A DNA stretch of 64,000 nucleotides from an uncultured Ignavibacteriales bacterium (GTDB lineage: Bacteria; Bacteroidota; Ignavibacteria; Ignavibacteriales; Ignavibacteriaceae). A model generated the notes under the pieces. That model did no database searches. It was given only the letters and a program-made list of their open reading frames with translations, and was not told where the DNA came from. The stretch spans positions 1 to 64,000 of the forward strand of contig CAIYTF010000002.1 in assembly GCA_903929035.1 (NCBI GenBank). The letters are read 5' to 3'. Both the position numbers and the translations under genes were made by a program. Of the stretch, positions 50,738 through 60,347 are shown in pieces. Position 1 is the stretch's first letter. Each line of letters opens with the position of its first letter.

Positions 50738-51772
50738 CTATATTTTTTTTGCAATGAGAAGCATTGTGTCTGACAGTCCGTTTTTATCAAGTACCGCCTG
50801 AAGTTCATCTACTGTTTTTAAGGCGCAATCGTATAATTTAGTATTTGGAAAATTACTAACAACAGCAATGCTTGAGAATATTTCTGCAATATCCTGTCCA
50901 AAACTCCATAAGGAAATTGGGTTCAAATGAGAATTATCCAAAATTATTGAAAGTGATTTTTCCGTGAAAATATGAAGATGGTCCGGCGGGTAGATATGCC
51001 TATGGGCCTGACTAGGAAAAGCTAAATTAGCAAAAGAGCTAATTGACGGATGATGAGGAACCTCAATTAATACTATTGTATCTTTTTTAAGTAATCGCGC
51101 TACTGACTGTAAAAACTCTGACGGGCGGGCTATATGCTCAAGAATATTAATTAAAGAAATAACATTCCCATCTTCAATGTTTTCCGCGATATTATTCTCA
51201 TTTAGAAACACGTTTTTAACATTTAGCCCATTTTTTTTTGCCATTGATACTTCATCAGGATCACTTTCAATACCTGTTGCATCCCATCCCAATTTTTGTG
51301 CAGCATAAATAAGTTCTCCTGTTCCGCAGCCAATATCTATCCATTTGCCTTTGGTTTTCGATCTATCACTTACAAATTTAACTTTGGGAAATGAAATATT
51401 CTCAACCCTTGATTCAAAAATGTTCTGATCAAGATAAACTTCACATTGAGCTGATTTTGGTAAATTTCGATCATTTTCGTAAAGTGCCTTTATTGAATCG
51501 GAGTTTGGAGGTGTTTTACAGAAAATGTGTCCGCAATTATCGCACTCGCAGTACTGAAAATCATAAATATTTACGAACAATGAAAAATCAGCGGAATTAC
51601 AAATAGGGCAAGAACTCAAAACTTGTTGATAGTCTTTAAGTTTCGCGGATAATTTTCTCTGTAATTCGGCAATTTTAAGTTTCCAACCTATGTCGCGATT
51701 GAGTTTTTTGGCATCAAATTGTTTCGAGCATATTCGTTCAATGTTATCTATTTTATAGGTTTTGCTATCCAT
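50738..51772 (-). CDS. Class I SAM methyltransferase with N-terminal zinc-ribbon-like region
   Basis: SCPICNSADFSLF...YCECDNCGHIFC; WIDIGCGTGELIYAAQKLGWDATGIESD. Confidence 0.87.
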   Translation of the reverse strand: MDSKTYKIDNIERICSKQFDAKKLNRDIGWKLKIAELQRKLSAKLKDYQQVLSSCPICNSADFSLFVNIYDFQYCECDNCGHIFCKTPPNSDSIKALYENDRNLPKSAQCEVYLDQNIFESRVENISFPKVKFVSDRSKTKGKWIDIGCGTGELIYAAQKLGWDATGIESDPDEVSMAKKNGLNVKNVFLNENNIAENIEDGNVISLINILEHIARPSEFLQSVARLLKKDTIVLIEVPHHPSISSFANLAFPSQAHRHIYPPDHLHIFTEKSLSIILDNSHLNPISLWSFGQDIAEIFSSIAVVSNFPNTKLYDCALKTVDELQAVLDKNGLSDTMLLIAKKI

Positions 51773-51787
51773 ATCGAACCATATTGT

Positions 51788-53746
51788 TTACAGGTAATTC
51801 AGACTATAACATAAATTCACAGGGCGAAGGTGATAAACCATTTTATTCAATTTATCTTCATCTTTGGTATAAGTCTCATTTAACAGATTGATAATTGATT
51901 GTTGATTCTCAGAAAGTGAATAAGAAACGGAAGTACCAAAAATATCACGTAGAACAGGAAAATTTATATTTAAGTTTTTTGATCCGATATTATGTTTTAA
52001 GCTAATCATACTTTCATTCAATATCTCACTCACTTCAAATAAAGTTTCTGGCAGCATCGATTCTATTAACTCCAACAGTGAATCGGTTATAACAGAAATA
52101 ACAGTTCCTTTATGTTGAAAAAAGGCACACGATAGGTGCTTATAAATTTTGTTTGACGTAAAATCATCAATATTGCAACTTTGTAAACTAATGTCCTCAA
52201 TTGAAGACGATATTTCCGTTTTGGTATCAGTAATATAATTATCGAGTAATAAACAAAAATCCATATTCTTATTTTTACTGATTGTTTGAATCAATCGAGA
52301 TTTCGGAACATTATAGAAAGCTAAAAGCTTATATATCGGGTTTAACAAACTAGTATTATGAAAAATCATTACAATAAGATGAAGCTTTCTTGCTTCCAAG
52401 TAATCATTAAAACTCATAGTGTTTGTACCTGTAATTATTTCTTCGTATTCACAGATTCTGATATTTTCATTAAATATCTCGTAGTTCCCCATACATTCGG
52501 GTATTGGCCTGAATTGAGAGGAGATTTCATATTTATCTCTGAATGTGTCTTTTTCTATCTCTGTTCCTTTCAAGATAATTGTTTGCAGAAGACAAAACTC
52601 ATCCATACCCCAATCAATCAACTCAAAAATAGCTTTTATATGAGATTCCAAAGTTTCGCGAGGTAATCCAAGCATTAGATCTGCACAGCATCTGATACCT
52701 TTCTGCTGCTGATATTCCTGAATAATTCTATAGCTATCAATTTTGATATTTTTTCTTTTTATCGCTTTAAGTGTTTCTTGATTCATTGATTGAATCGCAA
52801 TCCTCATTATTACCGATCCACTCTCTAATGGAAGAAGATTCTCTATTATTATGTCCCATTTATTTTTGCCGGTAGAAGAATAAATATATTTAGGAAAACT
52901 ATACTTTACCTGACAATCGCTTATATGTCTGATAATTTCTGCATCTCTTTTGTACATAGCAAAATTTGAATCCGCTATTTCAAGAATCAGGCTTTGAAAA
53001 TTTTCGCGATGGATTTTATTTGAGATATATGATAGTTCTTCTTTTACTCTATCTATATTCAAATTGCATAATTTGGAGAAGGATTTATTCCCTTGCTGAC
53101 AAAATGCACACGTAAAAGGACAACCTCTGTTTGTTTCAATAAGAGGAATAGTATTCTTTTCGAAGAATTTATCCATCAACCCTGCAATATATGGTGATGG
53201 GATATTGTTAAATTCAGCATTTGAGAAATTACAATCCCTATTTTCTCCGGTAAAATTATATTTATTTTCCGATTTTAAGTTTTCTTTCGATATAACAGAA
53301 TGAATATTTTTTTGTTTTAATATCCTTATATCCCTGCATTGGAGAAACATATTTATGATTAATGCAGATGGAGCCTCGCCTGCATTCAAAACGTACAAAT
53401 CTATGTAAGGATTGTCGTTTAAGAAGTCCCTTTGTTTTTTTTCATCAAGACTAATATTTGGACCACCCATTACGGTAAGAACATTATTATTATGTTCTTT
53501 CACTTTTTTTGTGAATTCAAGATTTAAATTTAAGTTCCACATATAGTTACTCATCATCAGCACATCAGGCATTTTATTCTTAAGTGCAGTATTTAATTCA
53601 TCAGGGTACTTAAAGAGCTGAATTTCTATCTGATTTCTGAATATTTGCTTTAGATAACCGCCAATATAGCCGATTGCCAACGGAAAATGTCTGTTTTGGG
53701 ATGCAATTCCATATTTATGAGTTAGCTGAGCAAGATAGATCAACAT
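51788..53746 (-). CDS. B12-binding-domain radical SAM protein
   Basis: N-terminal Rossmann-like B12-binding region (VLMMSNYMWN..., VMGGPN) and TNRGCPFTCAFCQQG (CX3CX2C). Confidence 0.87.
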   Translation of the reverse strand: MLIYLAQLTHKYGIASQNRHFPLAIGYIGGYLKQIFRNQIEIQLFKYPDELNTALKNKMPDVLMMSNYMWNLNLNLEFTKKVKEHNNNVLTVMGGPNISLDEKKQRDFLNDNPYIDLYVLNAGEAPSALIINMFLQCRDIRILKQKNIHSVISKENLKSENKYNFTGENRDCNFSNAEFNNIPSPYIAGLMDKFFEKNTIPLIETNRGCPFTCAFCQQGNKSFSKLCNLNIDRVKEELSYISNKIHRENFQSLILEIADSNFAMYKRDAEIIRHISDCQVKYSFPKYIYSSTGKNKWDIIIENLLPLESGSVIMRIAIQSMNQETLKAIKRKNIKIDSYRIIQEYQQQKGIRCCADLMLGLPRETLESHIKAIFELIDWGMDEFCLLQTIILKGTEIEKDTFRDKYEISSQFRPIPECMGNYEIFNENIRICEYEEIITGTNTMSFNDYLEARKLHLIVMIFHNTSLLNPIYKLLAFYNVPKSRLIQTISKNKNMDFCLLLDNYITDTKTEISSSIEDISLQSCNIDDFTSNKIYKHLSCAFFQHKGTVISVITDSLLELIESMLPETLFEVSEILNESMISLKHNIGSKNLNINFPVLRDIFGTSVSYSLSENQQSIINLLNETYTKDEDKLNKMVYHLRPVNLCYSLNYL

Positions 53747-53754
53747 ATTATTTC

Positions 53755-54816
53755 TTAATTCTTGTTCGGATTTGTTATATCTGCCTGGGTTAAATGAATA
53801 TCCGGCTCAATATCCCGCGAAGCAACATTACCCAAAATCACAGGAAATTGTTCTGCCCGTATTTCTCCTGTTCCTGGTCGTTTCACCCACAAATTGTCAG
53901 TTGTAAAAATATCTCCGCGTTTTACCGGTTTGATTGTAACAACTGATGCATAAGCAAAATCAATTGTTGGCTTTTCTTCTGCAACAGGACCTTTTTTACC
54001 ATCTCTTGCAAGTCTTACTATTTTTGATGCAACAATTAGTTCCTTACATACATCGGGGTCCATAGAGCAGATTATATCCGGCCCGGTGCGTTTCATACTG
54101 TCAGTGAAATGTCTTTCCAGAATTGAGGCACCTAATGCTACGGAGGCAATACAAGGATAATTAGTAATCGTATGGTCTGACAAACCAACAACCGCATCGG
54201 GAAAAGCTTCTGATAATTCATTTATCGCATTTAGTCTTACAATTTCAGGCGGAGTAGGATATACATTTGTGCAATGAAGCAGAGCAAATTGAATCTTAAA
54301 TTCCCTAAAAATATTTACTGCTTTGCTAATGCTTTCTATTGTATTCATACCTGTTGAAAGAATAACTGGCTTCCCGTATGCTGCTATATGCCGCAATAAA
54401 GGATAATTATTACATTCTCCGGAGCCAATCTTAAATGCAGGAACATTCATATCTTGCAGCCTAATTGAAGCGGCTCTGGAAAATGGTGTTGATATGAATA
54501 TCATTCCTTTTCCCATTACATATTGCTGCAATGATCGTTCATCCTGTTCATTCAATGCACATAATTCCATAATTTCATAAATGGAAATATTAGCGTTCCC
54601 TGGTATTACTTTCTTTGCGGCACTGCTCATTTCATCTTCAACAATATGAGTCTGGTGCTTAATAAACTCAACACCTGCTTTTGCTGCAGCATCAACCATT
54701 TGCTTTGCTACTTCAAGTGAGCCGCCGTGATTAATTCCCAATTCAGCAATAACTAAGGGATCGTAATCGTATCCTATTTTTCTCCCCGCTATTTCAATAT
54801 ATGGTTTCATCGTCAA
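53755..54816 (-). CDS. N-acetylneuraminate/legionaminate synthase family with C-terminal SAF domain (NeuB/LegI)
   Basis: VIAELGINHGGSLEVAKQMVDAAAKAGVEFIKHQTH, FKIGSGECNNYPLLRHIA, LSTGMNT, GLSDHT, SAF-like VKRGDIFTTDNLWVKRPGTGE. Confidence 0.94.
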   Translation of the reverse strand: MTMKPYIEIAGRKIGYDYDPLVIAELGINHGGSLEVAKQMVDAAAKAGVEFIKHQTHIVEDEMSSAAKKVIPGNANISIYEIMELCALNEQDERSLQQYVMGKGMIFISTPFSRAASIRLQDMNVPAFKIGSGECNNYPLLRHIAAYGKPVILSTGMNTIESISKAVNIFREFKIQFALLHCTNVYPTPPEIVRLNAINELSEAFPDAVVGLSDHTITNYPCIASVALGASILERHFTDSMKRTGPDIICSMDPDVCKELIVASKIVRLARDGKKGPVAEEKPTIDFAYASVVTIKPVKRGDIFTTDNLWVKRPGTGEIRAEQFPVILGNVASRDIEPDIHLTQADITNPNKN

Positions 54817-55021
54817 AGTTTATTATTTATAATTTCAATATGCGTGAACTGTTTTCGGCACTTTTCTTCGCAACAAAGTACACCCCCAAGTCTTTTCAGA
54901 CAGGGCATTCCCGCTCATCCATTCTTCACTGTGTAAAAGCTGCATATTGTTATTGTTTAATAGCATCTCAAGTTCGGGCAAAAAGTAATACCTAAATTAA
55001 GCAATATGACATAGAAAAAAA

Positions 55022-55048
55022 CTTTTGGGCGGTTAACCGCTGTAAAAG
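55022..55048. promoter_or_regulatory. Palindrome upstream of the neuB-like operon
   Basis: CTTTTGGGCGGTTAACCGCTGTAAAAG with perfect 12-bp core GCGGTTAACCGC (55029-55040). Confidence 0.45.
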
Positions 55049-55182
55049 CAGTATCATTGTAATACAACAAAAACAAAAATAAACAACCCAAAATGTTACA
55101 CAAAGATGCAAAAAGATGTGCAAAAAAACGAATTTAAAATAGACAAAATCGGAATAACAAGCCCTAAACTGTCAATTATTAT

Positions 55183-55220
55183 TCATCCCGCGAGAACTTG
55201 TCCCGCTTCGCGGGAGATGA
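55183..55220. repeat. Nested inverted repeat
   Basis: TCATCCCGCGAGAACTTGTCCCGCTTCGCGGGAGATGA: outer TCATCCCGCGA/TCGCGGGAGATGA and alternative inner CCCGC-TTC-GCGGG. Confidence 0.55.
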
Positions 55221-55407
55221 AATGATTCTATAAAAAACAAAATCAACCAAATGGGCACGCGATTTTTCACTAACGGTTTATTATTGTTTTAGCTACCCAC
55301 GCAAACCGTTATAGAACCTTTTTTTCCCTCTTATTCAAAAAGTTCATAAGATATCTTCACTCTTAAAAAAGGAATCTGTATATTTCGGTATAAAGTATGG
55401 TACAAAA

Positions 55408-55923
55408 GTGAAAACAATATATAAATTATTTCTATCGATTATTTTTTTCGTCCTTTCCGGATGCGGTGCAGTTCCAACCAATGATAGGTACGCGGATAAA
55501 AAAGCTGTTGATGCCGCCAAGCAGCCGGAAGTTGTCACTGTTAAAGAAATTCTTTTTGACTTTAAGCCTTTTGAAACAAAATTATCATTCTCTGAGCAGG
55601 ATTCAGCTGCACCGGAAAATTTGTTGCTTTGGTATCACTTCCCCGATCAATCAGCCAATCGGAAAATGCTTAAAACTTCAGGATACAGGATACAGTTGTT
55701 AAGCACAGATGACTATATCGAAGCCCAAAAAATGGAGAATAGTCTAAAGACAGTTTTTAATACTCATCAAGTATATATAAAGTTTGAATCGCCATTTTAC
55801 CGCTTGCGTATAGGCGACCTGCCTGAAATTGCACAGGCTTCAGAACTGCAATTTAAGCTAAATCAATTAGGTTTTAAGAATCATTCCATCACTCAAGACT
55901 CTATCAGCATCCGAATCAAATGA
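55408..55923 (+). CDS. Lipoprotein with SPOR-like C-terminal domain
   Basis: Lipobox-like FVLSGCG; C-terminal YRIQLLSTDDYIEAQKMENSLK...FYRLRIGDLPEIAQASELQFKLNQLGF. Confidence 0.75.
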   Translation: MKTIYKLFLSIIFFVLSGCGAVPTNDRYADKKAVDAAKQPEVVTVKEILFDFKPFETKLSFSEQDSAAPENLLLWYHFPDQSANRKMLKTSGYRIQLLSTDDYIEAQKMENSLKTVFNTHQVYIKFESPFYRLRIGDLPEIAQASELQFKLNQLGFKNHSITQDSISIRIK

Positions 55924-56025
55924 GAACCTTGTTTTGCAATCCATCGGCAATCTTGGCATCATCAGAAGTAAATGAATACTTGCATAATGATTGTAAATTA
56001 CCTAAAATCATCAAGATATTGATTA

Positions 56026-57042
56026 ATGAAAATTATTGAATGCGTCCCCAATTTAAGCGAAGGTAGAAACCTGCAGGCACTCAATGCCATCCGCGAACAA
56101 GTTGAAACAAGATCACGCGCAAAACTATTAGGCTTCGAATCCAACAACGATTATAACCGCGCTGTTGTTACCCTTGCCGGCAATGCTGATGAAATTCTAT
56201 CCGGTGCAATTGAACTGACAAAAGCGGCAGCCGAACTAATTGATATGAGTTACCATAGTGGGGAGCATCCCCGAATAGGTGCAATTGATGTGGTTCCGTT
56301 TGTTCCTGTCCGCGATGCCTCGATGGAAGAATGTATTGCCATAGCAAAAGAGTATGGGAAAATTGTTTCCGAAAATCTTTCTGTTCCTGTCTATCTTTAT
56401 GAAGAGGCATCTGAACAGGATTACCGAAAGAGTCTCTCAGACATTCGAAAAGGAGAATATGAAGGACTTGAAAGTAAATTGCAGCTCCCTGAGTGGGTAC
56501 CTGACTTTGGTACAACAGCATTCAATAAAAAACTTGGTGCAATTGTCACAGGAGCGCGTTTCTTTCTGATTGCTTACAATGTAAATATTAAATCTACCGA
56601 TGTTTCGTTCGCAAAAGAGATAGCTGAAGTGCTGCGTGAATCCGGAAGAACCAAGCGTGATGAGAAAGGCAGCCTTATCAAAATTAACGGGATGCCTGTG
56701 AAAGAGAAGGGGAAATTAAAGTTTGTAAAAGGTATGGGTGTTCAGTTAGAAAACTATGGCATTACACAAGTGAGTATGAACCTGACCAATTATATCATTA
56801 CGCCAATTCACGTTGCATTTGAAGCTGTAAAAGCAGAAGCTGCAAGGCTTGGAATTACAATTGACGGCAGCGAGATTGTCGGATTAACGCCGCTTGATGC
56901 ACTGGTTGCAGCAGGAAAATATTATGCAAAAGGTATAACCTATTCTGAAAGAGACCTTTTAAAGATTGCAATTGAAAAGCTTGGGTTAAGCACGCTTAAT
57001 CCTTTAGATGTTCGAAATAAAATTATTGACTTTCTCATATAA
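56026..57042 (+). CDS. ftcD: Glutamate formimidoyltransferase
   Basis: MKIIECVPNLSEGRN, YHSGEHPRIGAIDVVPFVPV, GARFFLIAYNVNI, GSEIVGLTPLDAL. Confidence 0.93.
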   Translation: MKIIECVPNLSEGRNLQALNAIREQVETRSRAKLLGFESNNDYNRAVVTLAGNADEILSGAIELTKAAAELIDMSYHSGEHPRIGAIDVVPFVPVRDASMEECIAIAKEYGKIVSENLSVPVYLYEEASEQDYRKSLSDIRKGEYEGLESKLQLPEWVPDFGTTAFNKKLGAIVTGARFFLIAYNVNIKSTDVSFAKEIAEVLRESGRTKRDEKGSLIKINGMPVKEKGKLKFVKGMGVQLENYGITQVSMNLTNYIITPIHVAFEAVKAEAARLGITIDGSEIVGLTPLDALVAAGKYYAKGITYSERDLLKIAIEKLGLSTLNPLDVRNKIIDFLI

Positions 57043-57286
57043 TAACCAAACCGTAACTGTTTGTAATTTTCCGCGGGGAAAAAGCAAATGGAATAAAATT
57101 GAGTACTATTTGTTTTCTCAAATTTCATTAAATTGAAAAGGAATTCCACTAGAAAATTATGAAACAGTTGTAAATCTCATCGGTGCAGAAAAACAAAACG
57201 GGATTAGTGGTACAAGAAATTAATATTAAAAAAAACGATTTTTATGGCGAATGGAATTATACCATTATGCCCAATTGTAAAACATA

Positions 57287-57370
57287 GGGCTGGTTAAGAA
57301 ATTACTTTTTAATCTTCTCAAGAAACTTTCGCGTGAGAAAGTGTTAATGTTATTTCTGAACGAGTCCTTA
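57287..57370 (+). repeat. Dispersed palindromic repeat, copy D
   Basis: GGGCTGGTTAAGAAATTACTTTTTAATCTTCTCAAGAAACTTTCGCGTGAGAAAGTGTTAATGTTATTTCTGAACGAGTCCTTA. Confidence 0.7.
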
Positions 57371-57416
57371 GATAGTAGAAAACATCAAAATAAATAAATT
57401 AGGAAAGCAGTATTAT

Positions 57417-58367
57417 ATGAAAACTTCAAATAATCATAATAAGATAATAATTATCGGCTCAGGTCCTGCAGGATTAACCGCGGCACTGTATTGTGCCCGC
57501 GCTAATATGAATCCGCTTGTTTTTGAAGGAATGCAGCCGGGAGGACAGTTGACTATAACTACTGAAATCGAGAATTATCCGGGTTTTGAGAACGGCATAA
57601 CAGGTCCGGAATTAATGGAGGTTATGCGTAAACAAGCAGCAAGATTCGGTGCGGTTTGTAAATCTCAAGAAATTACAAATGTAGATTTAACTAAACGCCC
57701 CTTTACTTTATGGAGCTATGATGAAGTATATACTGCAGATTCAGTAATTATTTCCACCGGCGCATCTGCTAAATTATTAGGATTGCCAAGCGAGCAGCTC
57801 TTTATGGGATTTGGTGTCAGTGCCTGCGCGACCTGCGATGGATTCTTTTTCAAAAATCAACGTGTTGTTGTTGTTGGAGGCGGTGATACTGCATTGGAAG
57901 AGGCAAATTATTTGGCTAAACTTGCATCGGAAGTAATTCTAACTCATCGAAGAAGTGAATTCCGCGCATCTAAAATAATGACTGAACGCGCGCATAAAAA
58001 TCCAAAAATTAAGTTTATGTTGAATAAAGTTGTTGATGAAGTAGTCGGAGATATTGAAGAAAACAGAAAGATAATGAAGGGTGTCCGGTTGAAAGATACA
58101 ATTACAGGAGATATTTCGGAAATTAGTGCTGATGGTCTATTCATCGCGATTGGTCATAAGCCGAATACAGATTTGTTCAAAGATGTTTTGGATATGAATG
58201 AAACAGGATATTTATTGACAAGACCCGGCAGCACTGCTACAAATATTGATGGTGTATTTGCCGCCGGCGATGTCGCTGACAGTAAATATCGTCAGGCAAT
58301 TACGGCAGCCGGCACCGGCTGTATGGCGGCAATAGATGCAGAAAAATGGTTAGAAGCACAGGAATAA
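57417..58367 (+). CDS. trxB: Thioredoxin-disulfide reductase
   Basis: IIGSGPAGLTAALYCARANM, redox motif CATCDGFF, VVGGGDTALEEANYL, GVFAAGDVAD. Confidence 0.96.
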   Translation: MKTSNNHNKIIIIGSGPAGLTAALYCARANMNPLVFEGMQPGGQLTITTEIENYPGFENGITGPELMEVMRKQAARFGAVCKSQEITNVDLTKRPFTLWSYDEVYTADSVIISTGASAKLLGLPSEQLFMGFGVSACATCDGFFFKNQRVVVVGGGDTALEEANYLAKLASEVILTHRRSEFRASKIMTERAHKNPKIKFMLNKVVDEVVGDIEENRKIMKGVRLKDTITGDISEISADGLFIAIGHKPNTDLFKDVLDMNETGYLLTRPGSTATNIDGVFAAGDVADSKYRQAITAAGTGCMAAIDAEKWLEAQE

Positions 58368-58370
58368 TAG

Positions 58371-59198
58371 TTGTTTTCTGCATTTAAAATTATTCGTCCG
58401 TTAAATACAGTTTTCACTTTCTCGATAGTATCAGGTTTTTGTTTCTTAATAAACCCGCATCTGCATTTTTATGTTATAATCATAACAGGGTTATGTGCTG
58501 GCTTATCAGCAGCCGCGGGGAACATCATTAATGATATTGTTGATGTGAAAATAGATGCAATTAATAAGCCAAATCGTGTTCTGCCTTCAGGGAAAATGAG
58601 CATCCGAGGTGCATTCACGCTATATTATTTATTAGTTTCAACTTCTATTTTTCTTTCCTTGCAAATATCTATCATATCGTTTTGCATTGTATTGACTGCT
58701 AACCTTATGCTGATGTTATATTCATTACGATTTAAAGGAATCCCTGGAATCAAAAATATTACAATTGCATTTCTTGCTGCAATGATTTTCATATATGCCG
58801 GTACAGTCGCGGGAAATTTAAAGCTGTCAATTTTCCCTGCCATATTCGCATTTCTTTCAACACTCTTGCGGGAAATAATTAAGGATATTGAAGACATTAC
58901 CGGTGATGCCGACGCAGGACTTTTAACCTTTCCTATTCGATTTGGCGAGTTTTTTACATTAATTGTAATCCGGACTACTTCTGCGTTGTTAATTGTTTCC
59001 TGCTGTCTTGCCTATTATACCGATTCTCTATCAATATACTTTTTCCTTATGGTTATGCTTTTTGTATCCCCGCTTATTGTATCATTAAACAAAAAGGTAC
59101 TTCAAAATGAAAGTGACTTCAAAACAAAAGGAATAAGCAAGTTGGCAAAATTAATAATGGTTTTAGGATTTGTTTCGATACTGCTTGGTTTATGTTAA
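58371..59198 (+). CDS. UbiA-family prenyltransferase, DGGGP-synthase-like
   Basis: NIINDIVDVKIDAINKPNRVLPSGKMSIRGA and REIIKDIEDITGDADAGLLTFPIRFG; TTG start. Confidence 0.88.
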   Translation: MFSAFKIIRPLNTVFTFSIVSGFCFLINPHLHFYVIIITGLCAGLSAAAGNIINDIVDVKIDAINKPNRVLPSGKMSIRGAFTLYYLLVSTSIFLSLQISIISFCIVLTANLMLMLYSLRFKGIPGIKNITIAFLAAMIFIYAGTVAGNLKLSIFPAIFAFLSTLLREIIKDIEDITGDADAGLLTFPIRFGEFFTLIVIRTTSALLIVSCCLAYYTDSLSIYFFLMVMLFVSPLIVSLNKKVLQNESDFKTKGISKLAKLIMVLGFVSILLGLC

Positions 59199-59809
59199 CA
59201 TTCGACAGCAAATACCGCGAAAAGGGTTTTGTTAATCTGTGCGGTTGTGATGAAGCCGGACGCGGACCTCTAGCTGGGCCTGTTGTTGCAGCTGCGGTGT
59301 TATTTTCCGCTAATAAAAATATCGTTGGGGTAAACGATTCAAAGAAACTAACTGAAAAGATGAGAGAAAAACTTTTCCCTGAGATTAAGGAACAAGCGGA
59401 TGCTTATGCTTATAAAGTAATTTCACCGAACCGCATTGATGAAATAAACATATTGCAGGCTTCGTTAGAAGGAATGCGTCTATCTGTCAACGAATTAAAC
59501 ATATTACCAAATATGATATTGATTGATGGAAATAAAACTTTTCATAGTACAATTCAACGGGAGGCAATTGTAAAAGGCGACTCAAAGAGTTTTGTTATCG
59601 CCTGCGCCTCCATCATTGCTAAAGTCACGAGAGATAATATTATGATGGAATTAGCCAAGGAACATCCTGCTTATGGATGGGACCATAATAAAGGATATCC
59701 AACAAAAGATCATATCAGAGCAGTCTTGAAGTATGGACCAACCAAATATCACAGAAAAAGTTTCTTGAAAAATATTACAAAATGGGAACAGGATGGACTC
59801 TACAAATAG
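59192..59809 (+). CDS. rnhB: Ribonuclease HII
   Basis: CGCDEAGRGPLAGPVVAAAV, DSKKLTEKMRE, KVTRDNIM, HPAYGWDHNKGYPT. Confidence 0.95.
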   Translation: MLTFDSKYREKGFVNLCGCDEAGRGPLAGPVVAAAVLFSANKNIVGVNDSKKLTEKMREKLFPEIKEQADAYAYKVISPNRIDEINILQASLEGMRLSVNELNILPNMILIDGNKTFHSTIQREAIVKGDSKSFVIACASIIAKVTRDNIMMELAKEHPAYGWDHNKGYPTKDHIRAVLKYGPTKYHRKSFLKNITKWEQDGLYK

Positions 59810-60155
59810 TGTCGGCAAATCCGGCGAAGAAATTGCAATGCAATTTCTTGTTCAAAAAGGATATATAATTGTTGGCAGAAATTACCGTTTTGGTAAAGGT
59901 GAAATTGATATAATCGCGGAGGACTGCGATGAATTGGTTTTTGTTGAAGTGAAATATAGAAAATCTGATGAATATGGTCATCCGGTGTACGCGATTTCAA
60001 CAGGGAAACAAAAACAACTGGTAAAATTAGCAAAAAGCTATCTCTACGTGAAAAACATTTCCAATAAAATAATCAGATTTGACGTAGTGACAATTAAGAA
60101 AGAATTGGAGACTGAAATAATAGAACATATTAAAGACGCGTTTATGGAATGGTAA
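59793..60155 (+). CDS. YraN/UPF0102 family endonuclease-like protein
   Basis: GKSGEEIAMQFLVQKGYIIVGRNYRFGKGEIDIIAEDCDELVFVEVKYRKS. Confidence 0.93.
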   Translation: MDSTNSVGKSGEEIAMQFLVQKGYIIVGRNYRFGKGEIDIIAEDCDELVFVEVKYRKSDEYGHPVYAISTGKQKQLVKLAKSYLYVKNISNKIIRFDVVTIKKELETEIIEHIKDAFMEW

Positions 60156-60168
60156 TTCAGCAGGTAAT

Positions 60169-60248
60169 GGCTTGTCAAGAAATAACCTATACGTCTTCCA
60201 TTCTAGCCCAAAACCTTTGCTGTCTTCGTATCTTCGCGCGGGAAGGTT
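60169..60248 (+). repeat. Dispersed repeat, degenerate partial copy F
   Basis: GGCTTGTCAAGAAATAACCTATACGTCTTC...TCTTCGCGCGGGAAGGT matches left arm and centre; right end lost. Confidence 0.5.
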
Positions 60249-60347
60249 TCTGTTTTTTTTACTCAAAACCTCACTTCGCGAACTTTTCAAATTTTTTTTG
60301 TCCTTTCACTTGATTTTTAATGAAATAAACAATAAATTTAATTTGTT

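Noticed and set aside
54801-54995. ORF 54801-54995 as a gene
   Set aside because: Overlaps the neuB-like start, low-complexity translation, no SD or domain.
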